From: an uncultured Selenomonadales bacterium
GTDB taxonomy: Bacteria; Bacillota; Negativicutes; Acidaminococcales; Acidaminococcaceae
Length of the DNA: 64,000 bases
Direction: 5' to 3'
NCBI GenBank assembly: GCA_900314855.1
Contig: OMWZ01000008.1
Location: 1 to 64,000, forward strand
Shown: positions 34,470 through 42,466 of the stretch, piece by piece
Layout: each line of letters starts with the position of its first letter
Position numbering within the stretch: the stretch's first letter is position 1
The notes under the pieces: model-generated
Database searches by the model: none
Told to the model about the DNA's origin: nothing
The model's input: the letters and a program-made list of their open reading frames with translations, nothing else
Made by a program: the position numbers and the translations under genes

Positions 34470-35563
34470 AGTCCTTCTCCTTTCCGGTCCCGCAGGAGGA
34501 CATCCCACAGGGTCCACGCCGTCACCGCCTCCAGAACGGGGACGGCACGGGGTACGATGCACGGGTCATGGCGGCCCTGGATGGTCAGGATCGTATCGCG
34601 CCGTTCCGCCACATTGACCGTGTGCTGGGGCCGCGCGATGGACGCTGTCGGTTTGACGGCCACGCGGAAGAGGACGGGCATGCCGTTCGTAATGCCGCCC
34701 GTGATGCCGCCGTTATGGTTCGTCAGGGTCTTCACGACGCCATCCTCGTAGTGCATGGCGTCGTTGGCCTCACTGCCCCGCAGGTCCGCCAAGCCGAACC
34801 CATCGCCGAACTCGACGCCCTTGACGGCAGGCACGGAAAAGAGGGCGTGGGACAGGCGGCTTTCAAGGGAATCGAAAAAGGGATCCCCCAGGCCCGCCGG
34901 CAGGCCCAGGGCCAGGACTTCGACAACCCCGCCCACGCTGTCCAGGCCTTCCCGGGCCGCGAGGATTGCCGCTTCCATGCGCGGCGCCGCCGCCGGATCC
35001 AAGGTCGGCAGGACCTGTGTCCGCAGGGAGGCCAGGATCTCCGCCGTCTCGCCCAGGGGCGCGAACGGCCGGTCTTCCACGCGGGCCAGACGCGCAATGT
35101 GGGCACCGACGACAATGCCTTCCGCCGCCAGGACCTGCTTCGCCAGGGCGCCGGCCCACACAAGGGGCGCCGTCAGGCGGCCCGAAAAGTGGCCGCCGCC
35201 GCGATAGTCATGGAACCCGCCGTACTTGACCCTGCCGGCATAGTCGGCGTGCCCCGGGCGCATGTTGTCCTTCAGGAGCGAATAATCCTTCGAATGCTGA
35301 TCGCTGTTGGGGATCAACACGCAGATTGGCGTCCCTTCCGCCCGTCCTTCGAAGACGCCGCTTTCGATGATAAAGGCATCCGTCTCCTTGCGCTGCGTCG
35401 ACAGCAGGTTCTGCCCCGGTGCGCGCCGCGCCATTTCGGAACGGATGAAGCCTTCGTCCACTGGCGTGCCTGCCGGCACGCCGTCCAGCACGAGACCGAT
35501 GCCCTTGCCGTGGGATTCGCCGAAAATCGTCACCCGCACGGTCGTTCCGTATGTCGCGCTCAT
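34466..35563 (-). CDS. aroC: Chorismate synthase
   Basis: 365 residues. FMN-dependent elimination of phosphate from EPSP to give chorismate. The N-terminus GTTVRVTIFGESHGKGIGLV is diagnostic. RPGHADYAGRVKYGGFHDYRG and the later ETHG-equivalent GITGGITNGMPVLFRVAVKP are present, as are TLTNHNGGITG and HDPCIVPRAVPVLEA. Adjacent to aroA with no gap: the aroA stop TAA ends directly before the aroC ATG. Confidence 0.97.
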   Translation of the reverse strand: MSATYGTTVRVTIFGESHGKGIGLVLDGVPAGTPVDEGFIRSEMARRAPGQNLLSTQRKETDAFIIESGVFEGRAEGTPICVLIPNSDQHSKDYSLLKDNMRPGHADYAGRVKYGGFHDYRGGGHFSGRLTAPLVWAGALAKQVLAAEGIVVGAHIARLARVEDRPFAPLGETAEILASLRTQVLPTLDPAAAPRMEAAILAAREGLDSVGGVVEVLALGLPAGLGDPFFDSLESRLSHALFSVPAVKGVEFGDGFGLADLRGSEANDAMHYEDGVVKTLTNHNGGITGGITNGMPVLFRVAVKPTASIARPQHTVNVAERRDTILTIQGRHDPCIVPRAVPVLEAVTAWTLWDVLLRDRKGEGL

Positions 35564-36916
35564 TTACGCTTCCTCCCTTGTTTCGTAGTGTCCGCCCAGG
35601 CTTCCGTAGTCCTCCCAGAACCCGGGGTACGATTTGTTCACGCTCTCCCCGCCGTCCAGCCGGACCGGACCCCGGCAGGCCAGGGCCGCCACGGCGAGGC
35701 TCATGGCTACACGGTGGTCATTCCAGGCCGAGGTCACGGCGCCGCCGGCCAGCCCGTCCAGGCAGCCGTGGATCATCAGGCCTTCCGGTTCCTCCTGGAT
35801 GGCGGCGCCCAGTTTGCCCAGTTCAGACGCCATGGCGGCCAGTCGGTCGCACTCCTTAAGGCGGAGTCGTCCGGCATGGACAATCCGTGTCTCCCCATCG
35901 GCCAGGGCCGCCGCCACGGACAGGACCGGCACCAGGTCGGGGCAGTCCGACGCGTCGATGACCGTCCCGCGCAGGCGGGCCGGACGGGCCGTGTACACGC
36001 CATCCGCCGCCGTGATGGCCGCGCCCATGCGGCGCAGGATGTCCAGGATCGCCTTGTCCCCCTGGCGGGACGCGCCCTCCAGGCCGGCGCAGGCAATGCC
36101 GTCCGGCGCGGCGCCGATACTCCCCGCCACCAGCCAGAACGCCGCCTGGGACCAGTCTCCTTCGACAGCGACGCGCGGCGCCGGCGCACGATACGCCTGC
36201 CCGCCCGGAATGTGATAGCACAAGTCGCCGCGCTGCTCAATCACCAGGCCGAAACGGCGCAGGCTTTCCACAGTCAGGCCGATATAGCTCGCCGATTCCA
36301 ACGGCGGCACGATGACCAGGTCCGAATCGCCGCCGAGGAGCGGCAGGGCGAAAAGCAGGCCCGAAACGAACTGGGAGCTCACGTCCCCGGGAAGTTCGTA
36401 CCTGCCGGGGCGCAGGCGGCCGTGCACCGTCAGGGGCAGGTGCCCTGCCGTCCCCGTCCGGTAGGACAGGCCCTGCCGGTCAAAAATATCGTAATAGGGC
36501 TGCTCCGGCCGCGACACGAGTTTCCCGTGCCCCGTGAACGTAATGGGCGCGTCCGTTAGGGCCGCCAAGGGGATAAAAAAGCGCAGGGTCGATCCCGATT
36601 CGCCGCAGTCGACAACGCACGCCGCCGCGCTGCCGCCGAAAAGCGCCGCCGGTCCCGCTGGATCCGGCGCACCCGCCGGACCGTACGCGAAGGCGCGGCG
36701 GCCCGCCGTATGGGGTTCCGCCGGACGGATGGGCACGCCCAGCGCCGCCAGGCAGCGGTTCGTGGCTTCGATATCCTTGGACAGGGCGATGTTGTCCACG
36801 ATACACCCTTCCCGCGACAGGCCGGCGCAAATGCACAGACGGTGGCCCATGCTTTTCGACGAAGGGACGACGACCGTCCCGTGCAGGCGGGCCGGCGCCA
36901 GATCATACCGGGTCAT
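35564..36916 (-). CDS. aroA: 3-phosphoshikimate 1-carboxyvinyltransferase (EPSP synthase)
   Basis: 450 residues. It joins shikimate 3-phosphate and phosphoenolpyruvate, the glyphosate target step. VVPSSKSMGHRLCICAGLSR carries the phosphate-binding Lys and Ser, and CGESGSTLRFFIPLA the second site. LPGDVSSQFVSGLLFALPLL, RLRLKECDRLAAMASELGKL and DHRVAMSLAVAAL are typical. There is one substitution from the most common pattern: the SKSxxxR loop has KSMGHR. It ends within 1 base of aroC and overlaps aroB by 14 bases at its start. Confidence 0.96.
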   Translation of the reverse strand: MTRYDLAPARLHGTVVVPSSKSMGHRLCICAGLSREGCIVDNIALSKDIEATNRCLAALGVPIRPAEPHTAGRRAFAYGPAGAPDPAGPAALFGGSAAACVVDCGESGSTLRFFIPLAALTDAPITFTGHGKLVSRPEQPYYDIFDRQGLSYRTGTAGHLPLTVHGRLRPGRYELPGDVSSQFVSGLLFALPLLGGDSDLVIVPPLESASYIGLTVESLRRFGLVIEQRGDLCYHIPGGQAYRAPAPRVAVEGDWSQAAFWLVAGSIGAAPDGIACAGLEGASRQGDKAILDILRRMGAAITAADGVYTARPARLRGTVIDASDCPDLVPVLSVAAALADGETRIVHAGRLRLKECDRLAAMASELGKLGAAIQEEPEGLMIHGCLDGLAGGAVTSAWNDHRVAMSLAVAALACRGPVRLDGGESVNKSYPGFWEDYGSLGGHYETREEA

Positions 36917-37991
36917 GGCGTTCCTCCTCCGGCAGGTAGGCCGGTAATTCCCGGAAAGCGACGCGGTGCAGGAAACTGTCGCCGATGGCGCGGAGGACCA
37001 CTAACGTCAGGGCATCGCCCCGTTTCTTTTTGTCCAGGGCAATGGTCCGCAAAAAATCGTCCTGCGCCAGCCGCACCTCCGTCGGCAGGCTGTATTGGTG
37101 CAGGAGGGCCGCGATGCGGTCTGCCGTTCCCGGTTCCGTCAAGCCCAGGGCTTCCGTGCGGCGCGTCAGGAGGACCATGCCGATACCGACGGCTTCCCCG
37201 TGGGAATAGGTTTCATAGTGGAAAGCCTTCTCCACGGCGTGTCCCAGGGTGTGGCCGAAATTCAGGAGCATGCGGCGCCCCGTTTCCCGTTCGTCTTCCT
37301 CGACGACCCGGGCCTTGTGGGCACAGCACCGCTCGATGATGTCTTCCGCCGCCGCCAGGAGTTCCCCGTCAGACGAGAGACGGCCCAGGTCCGCGAACAA
37401 GTCCGCGTCGAAAATGCACCCGTATTTGATCACTTCGGCCATGCCGTCGTGCAGGAAGCGGGCCGGCAGGGTGCGCAGCAGGTCCGTGTCCATGTAGACC
37501 GCTTTCGGCTGCAAAAAGGCCCCGACGAGGTTCTTGCCGCAAGGCAGGTCGACGGCGACCTTTCCCCCGACGCTGCTGTCCACGGCGGCCAGCAGGGACG
37601 TCGGCACCTGGACGAAGTCGATGCCCCGCAGGAAGGTCGCCGCCGCCAGCCCCGCCATGTCGCCCGTCACGCCGCCGCCGAGGGCGACGACGGCGTCGCT
37701 CCGGGTCACGCCGGCCGCCGCCAGACCTTCGTACAGGCGGCCCAGGGTCGTCAGGTTCTTGCTTTCTTCCCCTGCGGCAAACGTCAGGAGCGGCGCCCGG
37801 ACGCCCGCCGCTTCCAGGCCCCGGCAGAGCGTGTCCGCGTACAGGGGGCCGACGTGCGAATCCGTCACGACCGCCACGGTCGCCGCCCGGGGCAGCAGGG
37901 CGTGGATTTTCGCCCCCACATGGGGCAGGAGACCCTGCCCAATCTCTATCTCATAACTTCTGTTGCCCAGGGCAACGTGTACAGTACGCAT
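36903..37991 (-). CDS. aroB: 3-dehydroquinate synthase
   Basis: 362 residues. NAD+- and metal-dependent cyclisation of DAHP. VALGGGVTGDMAGLAAATFL binds NAD, VPTSLLAAVDSSVGGKVAVD the substrate, and NFGHTLGHAVEKAF carries the metal-binding His. GKNLVGAFLQPKAV is also typical. Start ATG 37991 with GGGAGG upstream; the longer frame to 38009 is not preferred. The first nine bases past tyrA are free, and it overlaps aroA by 14 bases. Confidence 0.96.
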   Translation of the reverse strand: MRTVHVALGNRSYEIEIGQGLLPHVGAKIHALLPRAATVAVVTDSHVGPLYADTLCRGLEAAGVRAPLLTFAAGEESKNLTTLGRLYEGLAAAGVTRSDAVVALGGGVTGDMAGLAAATFLRGIDFVQVPTSLLAAVDSSVGGKVAVDLPCGKNLVGAFLQPKAVYMDTDLLRTLPARFLHDGMAEVIKYGCIFDADLFADLGRLSSDGELLAAAEDIIERCCAHKARVVEEDERETGRRMLLNFGHTLGHAVEKAFHYETYSHGEAVGIGMVLLTRRTEALGLTEPGTADRIAALLHQYSLPTEVRLAQDDFLRTIALDKKKRGDALTLVVLRAIGDSFLHRVAFRELPAYLPEEERHDPV

Positions 37992-38018
37992 AGTTTCCCC
38001 TCCCGGCATCCCTGCCGC

Positions 38019-38909
38019 TCAATACAGCTGCCGCCGCCGCGGCCCTGCTTCCCGCAAAATATCCTGCAGGGCGCCGCGGTCCTTGTCCGCTACGGCCCGG
38101 TGCCACCGGTCCAGCTGCTTTTGCAGCTTTTCGATTTCCGCCAGCACATTCTCCCCATTGGCCAGGAACAGGTCGCTCCACAACTCCGGGTTGATATCGG
38201 CCACCCGCGTGGCATCGCGGAAACCGCCGGCAATGAAGTATTTGGTATTTTCGCTGTAGGAGGAACTATTGACCAGGGAAACGGCCGTAATGTGGGGCAA
38301 ATCGCTCGTATAGGCAATAATCCGGTCGTGTTCCGCCGCCGTGACAGCCACGGTGCGGGCACAGCCCAGGGCCCTGGCGAACTGTTCCATCCAGGCGCGG
38401 GCGACCGCCGTGTTCCGCTCCGTCGGCACGAGGATGTAGCTGGCGCCCTGGAAAATCGCCGCGTCGGACATACCCAGCCCACTGCCCTGCCGTCCCGCCA
38501 TGGGATGCCCTGACAGGAATTCGCACCCTGCCGGCAGGAGAGACTGGATCGTCTCCGGCAGCTTCCCCTTGACGCCCGTGGCGTCCGTCACGAGCATGCC
38601 CGGCCGAAACTCGCTGCCGTGCTCCCGAATGTACGCTTCCACGGCGCTGGGGTACAGGCAGAAAAGGACCACATCGGCTTCCGACAAGGACGGACCTCCC
38701 GGTTCGATGATATCGTCGATGAGGTTGGCGTTGCGGCACGCCCGGGCGATGCCGTGGCTGATATCCGCCCCCAGGACGCGGCGCACGCGCAGGTTCCGCA
38801 GCGCCTTGGCATACGAACCGCCGATGAGTCCCAGTCCCACAATGGCGAAGGCCAGGTCCTCCAGCGGCCGCCCTCCGAAAAATCCTTCCGCTCCCCGCTC
38901 TTTCTCCAT
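38019..38909 (-). CDS. tyrA: Prephenate dehydrogenase
   Basis: 296 residues. NAD(P)+-dependent oxidative decarboxylation of prephenate to 4-hydroxyphenylpyruvate. The Rossmann motif AIVGLGLIGGSYAKALRNL sits unusually far in (residue ~20) after a short charged leader. FLSGHPMAGRQGSGLGMSDA is the conserved substrate/catalytic segment (GHPMAG), and AYTSDLPHITAVSLVN follows. The protein stops without the C-terminal ACT domain that many Firmicute TyrA enzymes have, so it may not be feedback-inhibited by Tyr. Start ATG 38909 with GAGG upstream. Confidence 0.93.
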   Translation of the reverse strand: MEKERGAEGFFGGRPLEDLAFAIVGLGLIGGSYAKALRNLRVRRVLGADISHGIARACRNANLIDDIIEPGGPSLSEADVVLFCLYPSAVEAYIREHGSEFRPGMLVTDATGVKGKLPETIQSLLPAGCEFLSGHPMAGRQGSGLGMSDAAIFQGASYILVPTERNTAVARAWMEQFARALGCARTVAVTAAEHDRIIAYTSDLPHITAVSLVNSSSYSENTKYFIAGGFRDATRVADINPELWSDLFLANGENVLAEIEKLQKQLDRWHRAVADKDRGALQDILREAGPRRRQLY

Positions 38910-38928
38910 GTCTTTTTCCTCTTTTCCT

Positions 38929-39942
38929 TTACAGATCTCGCCCGATGATGCGGGCAATGCCTTTCAATTCCCCCATGAGTTCCGCGAACCGTTCCGGTTT
39001 CAGGGACTGGGCGCCATCGCAGAGCGCCGCTTCGGGATCGTTGTGCACTTCGATCAGCAGGCCGTCGGCGCCGGCAGCGACAGCGGCCTTGGCCAGCTGG
39101 GGTACCATCCACCACAGGCCCGCGGCGTGGCTCGGGTCCACGATGACCGGCAGGTGGCTCAGCTTTTTCACGGCCAGGACGGCACTCAGGTCCAGGGTGT
39201 TGCGCGTGTAGTTTTCAAAGGTACGGATCCCGCGCTCGCAAAGGACGACGTTCGGGTTCCCTTCGGCCATAATGTATTCGGCGCTCATGAGCCATTCCTG
39301 CACCGTCGCCGCGAGACCGCGCTTCAGGAGGATCGGCTTGCGGGTCCGGCCCAGCGCCTTCAGGAGGCTGAAGTTCTGCATATTCCGGGCGCCGACCTGG
39401 ATCATGTCCACGTCCTCCACGAACCGGTCGATCATGTCTTCGCTCATGATTTCCGTCACGATGGGAAGGCCGGTCTCGGCTTTCGCTTCCTTCAGCAGGT
39501 CCAGTCCCGGGGCCCCCAGTCCCTGGAAGGAATACGGCGACGTGCGCGGTTTGAAGGCGCCGCCCCGCAGCAGGTGGGCGCCCGCCATTTTGACAGACTT
39601 GGCGATGCCCGTCACCTGCTCCTTCGTCTCGACGCTGCACGGTCCCGCCATCACCTGGATGGTCCTCCCGCCGATAGGCACCCCGGCCACGTCGACGACG
39701 CTGTCCTCGGGATGAAAGGCCCGGTTGGCCCGCTTGAACGGTTCCTGGACGCGCATAACCTTTTCGATCCAGTCGTTGACCATCAGGTCATGGGGATTGA
39801 GGACGCTCGTGTCACCGACAATGCCCAGGATGGTACTCTGGTCGCCGCGGCTCACGTCAATCTTATAGCCCCGTTTTTCCAAGTTCGTGATGATGCGGTC
39901 GCGCTCCACCGCGGGCGCGTTCGGTTTCAAGACAATGATCAT
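38929..39942 (-). CDS. aroF: 3-deoxy-7-phosphoheptulonate (DAHP) synthase, type I beta with N-terminal ferredoxin-like domain
   Basis: 337 residues. Entry step of the shikimate route: phosphoenolpyruvate plus erythrose 4-phosphate to DAHP. The first ~70 residues (IVLKPNAPAVERDRIITNLE...) match the regulatory ferredoxin-like domain of the Thermotoga-type enzyme, which senses Tyr or Phe. The barrel begins VMAGPCSVETKEQVTGIAKS and includes GGAFKPRTSPYSFQGLG, ILLKRGL, VVLCERGIRTFENYTRNTLD, VIVDPSHAAG and GLLIEVHNDPEAALCDGAQS. Start ATG 39942 with GGAGAG upstream; the longer frame runs back into the attenuator and is rejected. First structural gene of the aro operon. Confidence 0.95.
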   Translation of the reverse strand: MIIVLKPNAPAVERDRIITNLEKRGYKIDVSRGDQSTILGIVGDTSVLNPHDLMVNDWIEKVMRVQEPFKRANRAFHPEDSVVDVAGVPIGGRTIQVMAGPCSVETKEQVTGIAKSVKMAGAHLLRGGAFKPRTSPYSFQGLGAPGLDLLKEAKAETGLPIVTEIMSEDMIDRFVEDVDMIQVGARNMQNFSLLKALGRTRKPILLKRGLAATVQEWLMSAEYIMAEGNPNVVLCERGIRTFENYTRNTLDLSAVLAVKKLSHLPVIVDPSHAAGLWWMVPQLAKAAVAAGADGLLIEVHNDPEAALCDGAQSLKPERFAELMGELKGIARIIGRDL

Positions 39943-40001
39943 GGTTTTTCTCTCCTTTTCTTCCCCTGTTCCTCGAACGGTCAATCCGGACGGGACAGCA
40001 A

Positions 40002-40031
40002 CAAAAAAGCGGACTCCGTAAAAGAGTCCGC
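40002..40031 (-). terminator. Attenuator terminator of the aro operon
   Basis: Read leftward: GCGGACTC (40031-40024), 7-base loop, GAGTCCGC (40016-40009), then TTTTTTG. Perfect 8-bp stem plus U-run, 39 bases past the leader peptide stop and about 60 bases before aroF. A second small hairpin (CGGTCC/GGACCG near 40059-40044) lies between the leader stop and the terminator and could act in the switch. Confidence 0.88.
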
Positions 40032-40069
40032 CTGCCTGCATTATCCCGGTCCTCGCCGGACCGTTCCGC

Positions 40070-40195
40070 TTATGCCTCGGAGGTACACGCTTTTACGCTC
40101 GCGGTTCTGTTCATGCCAAAATAGCCATAGCCATAAAAATAGCTATCGCTAAAGGTAAAGGCATACATTTCCGCGAAATCGCGCGCACTCGTCAT
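40070..40195 (-). CDS. Phe/Tyr-rich attenuation leader peptide of the aro operon
   Basis: 41 codons, ATG 40195 to TAA 40070. Reading: MTSARDFAEMYAFTFSDSYF, then YGYGYFGMNRTASVKACTSE, then A. Ten of the first 26 residues are Phe (5) or Tyr (5), crowded at residues 11-26, and Trp is absent. AGGTG lies 7 bases before the ATG and AGGAG further up. It follows a good promoter and precedes a perfect intrinsic terminator, the arrangement of the classical phe/trp attenuators. Ribosome stalling at Phe/Tyr codons when charged tRNA is scarce should prevent the terminator. It codes for no other recognisable protein. Confidence 0.9.
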   Translation of the reverse strand: MTSARDFAEMYAFTFSDSYFYGYGYFGMNRTASVKACTSEA

Positions 40196-40255
40196 GATAA
40201 GCACCTGTTTCTCCTGATTCCATCGCGTTGGCAGCCGCTCGTGCTGCACAGGTTT

Positions 40256-40284
40256 AGTGTACTCCCCCCGGGCAGGACAGTCAA
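40256..40284 (-). promoter_or_regulatory. Promoter of the aro operon
   Basis: Read leftward: TTGACT (40284-40279), 17 bases, TACACT (40261-40256). It lies between the stop of the LtaS-like gene and the leader peptide. There is no strong terminator between that gene and this promoter, so read-through from the LPS operon would also pass through the attenuator. Confidence 0.8.
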
Positions 40285-40305
40285 GGACAAGTTGTGTACC
40301 ATGTG

Positions 40306-42375
40306 TTACAACTCCGCGTCCCCTTTCCAGGGCAGACTGTTCCGGTAGTAAGAATACAGGACATAGTTGGCCAGACTGTCCTCATAATCGTGGGCCGGAT
40401 AAGGTTCGTCGATCTTGTCGACAAAGCGCCGGGTCCGCGAGAAATAGTAGGCCTTGTTCCCGAAAAAGCCCAGGGCATTGTCCGGTTCCAGGTAGGTCTG
40501 GAGCAGGTTGCGCCCCAGGAAGCGGCGCGGCGGCTCGATGCCCAGGAGGCACAGCAGGGTCGGCGCCAGGTCGATCTGCGACGCGTAGGCGCTGCGGTTC
40601 AGGAACTGCAGGGGTTCGACGTTCTTCGCCACAAAGAGCAGGGGAATGGGGGCGATGCTCTGCCGGTCCGCCGGGTTGTCGACGAGCTTGGTGTATTCGC
40701 CGCCCGAGTGGGGGTTGTGGTCCGACGTAATGATAAACAGCGTCCGGTCGTCCCAGAGCCCCTCCCGCGCGGCGTCCGTGAAGAATTTCTCCAGCGTGCG
40801 ATCCACCCAGTGGATGCCGTGGATGGTAACGATAGGATTGTTCCGGAAACTCTCCGGCGTGTCTTCCCATTTCGTCGCATAGTACGGGTACGGCTGATGC
40901 ATGTCCAGGGTCTTCGTCACGTAGACATAGCGCCGTCCCCGCAATTTTTTCAGCTGCTCCAGCATACGGGCGTACATCTGGTCGTTGTGGAAGCCCCAGC
41001 CCGACGCGCCGGTGTACCCGGCCTTTTCCAGGTCCTCCCGGGCCTCGTAGTGGGCCATGCCGAACTGTTCCGTATACTCCCGGAACTCGCTGTTGTAATA
41101 CCGGCTCGACGCGCTCTGGAAATACCCTTCGTAGCCGTGGGCCTGGACGCTGCGGAACAGGGACGGTTTGTCCCGGCCGTCCACGTCGCCATCGAAAAGG
41201 AGCTGCGACCGAAACGTGGCGTTAAGGCCTTCCGTCGTCGGAATAGCCGACGAATAGTAATGATCCAGATGGGGGTAGGTCCGGACGAGGCGGTCCAGAT
41301 ACGGCGTCGCCTCCGCGGGAATATGTTTCGGATTATAGCAATGGAGAAAGTCTCGGTGGACCGACTCCAGGATAATCAGGACCACGCGGTCATACGCCGG
41401 ATCCCGGCGCACGACGAAAGGCTCCCGGCGCAGCAGGCCCAGCCCGTGCAGCAGACGCTTGTCCTGGTCGGTCAGGGTCTTGGCCTTGCGGGCCGTTTTC
41501 AGCTGGTTCTTTTCTTTTTTAAAAATGGCCTTGCCGATAAAATTCGGCACTATGGGTGTCACGAGCAGGTCGCGGAACTCGCGGCGGCTCTTTTCCACCT
41601 GCTCCTCCGACCAGAGGCCCGACCCGTGGAGGGCGAACAGGCCCAGCTGGCTCCCCGTCAGGTAAAGCAGGTTGAACCCGACCGTATACCCCAGTACCAC
41701 GAGCAGCGCCCAGGGCGTATTCGGTTTGTGGCGCCGCGGCCCGGGCAGCCGGAAGGCCAGGCAGAGAAACGCCACAAAGGCCGCGATGGCCGCGACATCC
41801 GTCCGGGAAAAGGAGGCAAAAATGCCCTCGATGGAATAAATATTGAAATTCCGGAAAAAGACGCCCTGCACGTGCATGGAGGTCTGCCAAAAATAAAGGA
41901 TATCCGTCAGCATAATGATGCCCGACACCCAGTAGACCACAAAGTACAGAACGGCGTTGCGGCGGATGGGATGGCGGTGGTAGGCGACAGCCGCCAGCAG
42001 GACCAGGACCACGTTATTCATCAGGCCGGCGGGAATGGCCAGGGCCGTCAGGAAAAAGGGATCCAGGGCCATCTTCGCGCAGATGTAGGCCGCGAAAGCC
42101 AGATACACCACCCCGAGGACCACCGCAGGCTCGTAGCGCCAAAGACGGTCGGGAATGCGCTTGCGGCGGTACCACAGCAGTCCCGCCAGGGCCGCCAGGA
42201 AGGCATCCCGCAGCAAGGCATTGACGAGCCGTTCCAGGTAATCCCCGTACGGAAACGGCGTAATACCTTTAAAAAAGGCCGCGGCACTGTGATGTTCGGC
42301 CCAGACGAGGCCGACCGCCAGAAGCAGGACGACAGCCGCGCGGCCGGAAAATGACAGCAGCTTCTTCCAGTTCAA
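40306..42375 (-). CDS. LtaS/sulfatase-family envelope transferase (phosphoglycerol- or phosphoethanolamine-transferase-like)
   Basis: 689 residues. About five to six N-terminal helices (to ~230) are followed by an extracytoplasmic alkaline-phosphatase-superfamily domain. Family members move a phosphoglycerol or phosphoethanolamine headgroup from phospholipid to a surface polymer or LPS. Metal and catalytic marks: LIILESVHRDFL (metal Glu), YYSSAIPTTEGLNATF (probable nucleophile Thr), FIITSDHNPHSGGEYT (metal Asp/His). The start is TTG at 42375 with AAGGAG 8 bases upstream; the protein begins NWKKLLSFSGRAAVVLLL. It is the final gene of the LPS heptose operon, 91 bases past the DAG kinase gene. 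The acceptor is not known. Confidence 0.82.
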   Translation of the reverse strand: MNWKKLLSFSGRAAVVLLLAVGLVWAEHHSAAAFFKGITPFPYGDYLERLVNALLRDAFLAALAGLLWYRRKRIPDRLWRYEPAVVLGVVYLAFAAYICAKMALDPFFLTALAIPAGLMNNVVLVLLAAVAYHRHPIRRNAVLYFVVYWVSGIIMLTDILYFWQTSMHVQGVFFRNFNIYSIEGIFASFSRTDVAAIAAFVAFLCLAFRLPGPRRHKPNTPWALLVVLGYTVGFNLLYLTGSQLGLFALHGSGLWSEEQVEKSRREFRDLLVTPIVPNFIGKAIFKKEKNQLKTARKAKTLTDQDKRLLHGLGLLRREPFVVRRDPAYDRVVLIILESVHRDFLHCYNPKHIPAEATPYLDRLVRTYPHLDHYYSSAIPTTEGLNATFRSQLLFDGDVDGRDKPSLFRSVQAHGYEGYFQSASSRYYNSEFREYTEQFGMAHYEAREDLEKAGYTGASGWGFHNDQMYARMLEQLKKLRGRRYVYVTKTLDMHQPYPYYATKWEDTPESFRNNPIVTIHGIHWVDRTLEKFFTDAAREGLWDDRTLFIITSDHNPHSGGEYTKLVDNPADRQSIAPIPLLFVAKNVEPLQFLNRSAYASQIDLAPTLLCLLGIEPPRRFLGRNLLQTYLEPDNALGFFGNKAYYFSRTRRFVDKIDEPYPAHDYEDSLANYVLYSYYRNSLPWKGDAEL

Positions 42376-42466
42376 AGGGAAAACTCCTTCCGGATTCAGG
42401 ACAAGGACAGCGCGCCGCAGGAACAGGACCGCAGCGCGGACAGGCGCAGACAGGGCCGCGGGACGG

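Noticed and set aside
38929..40041. Longer aroF reading frame starting at 40041
   Set aside because: It would translate through the attenuator stem and T-run; ATG 39942 has its own ribosome site and the standard N-terminus.
40294..42354. Rightward 686-codon frame opposite the LtaS-like gene
   Set aside because: Antisense shadow; the opposite strand has catalytic motifs, a ribosome site and operon context.
42376..42466. Imperfect direct repeats rich in CAGGAC/GCGC between the DAG kinase and LtaS-like genes
   Set aside because: Units are short and degenerate and do not form a regular array; probably simple GC-rich spacer.
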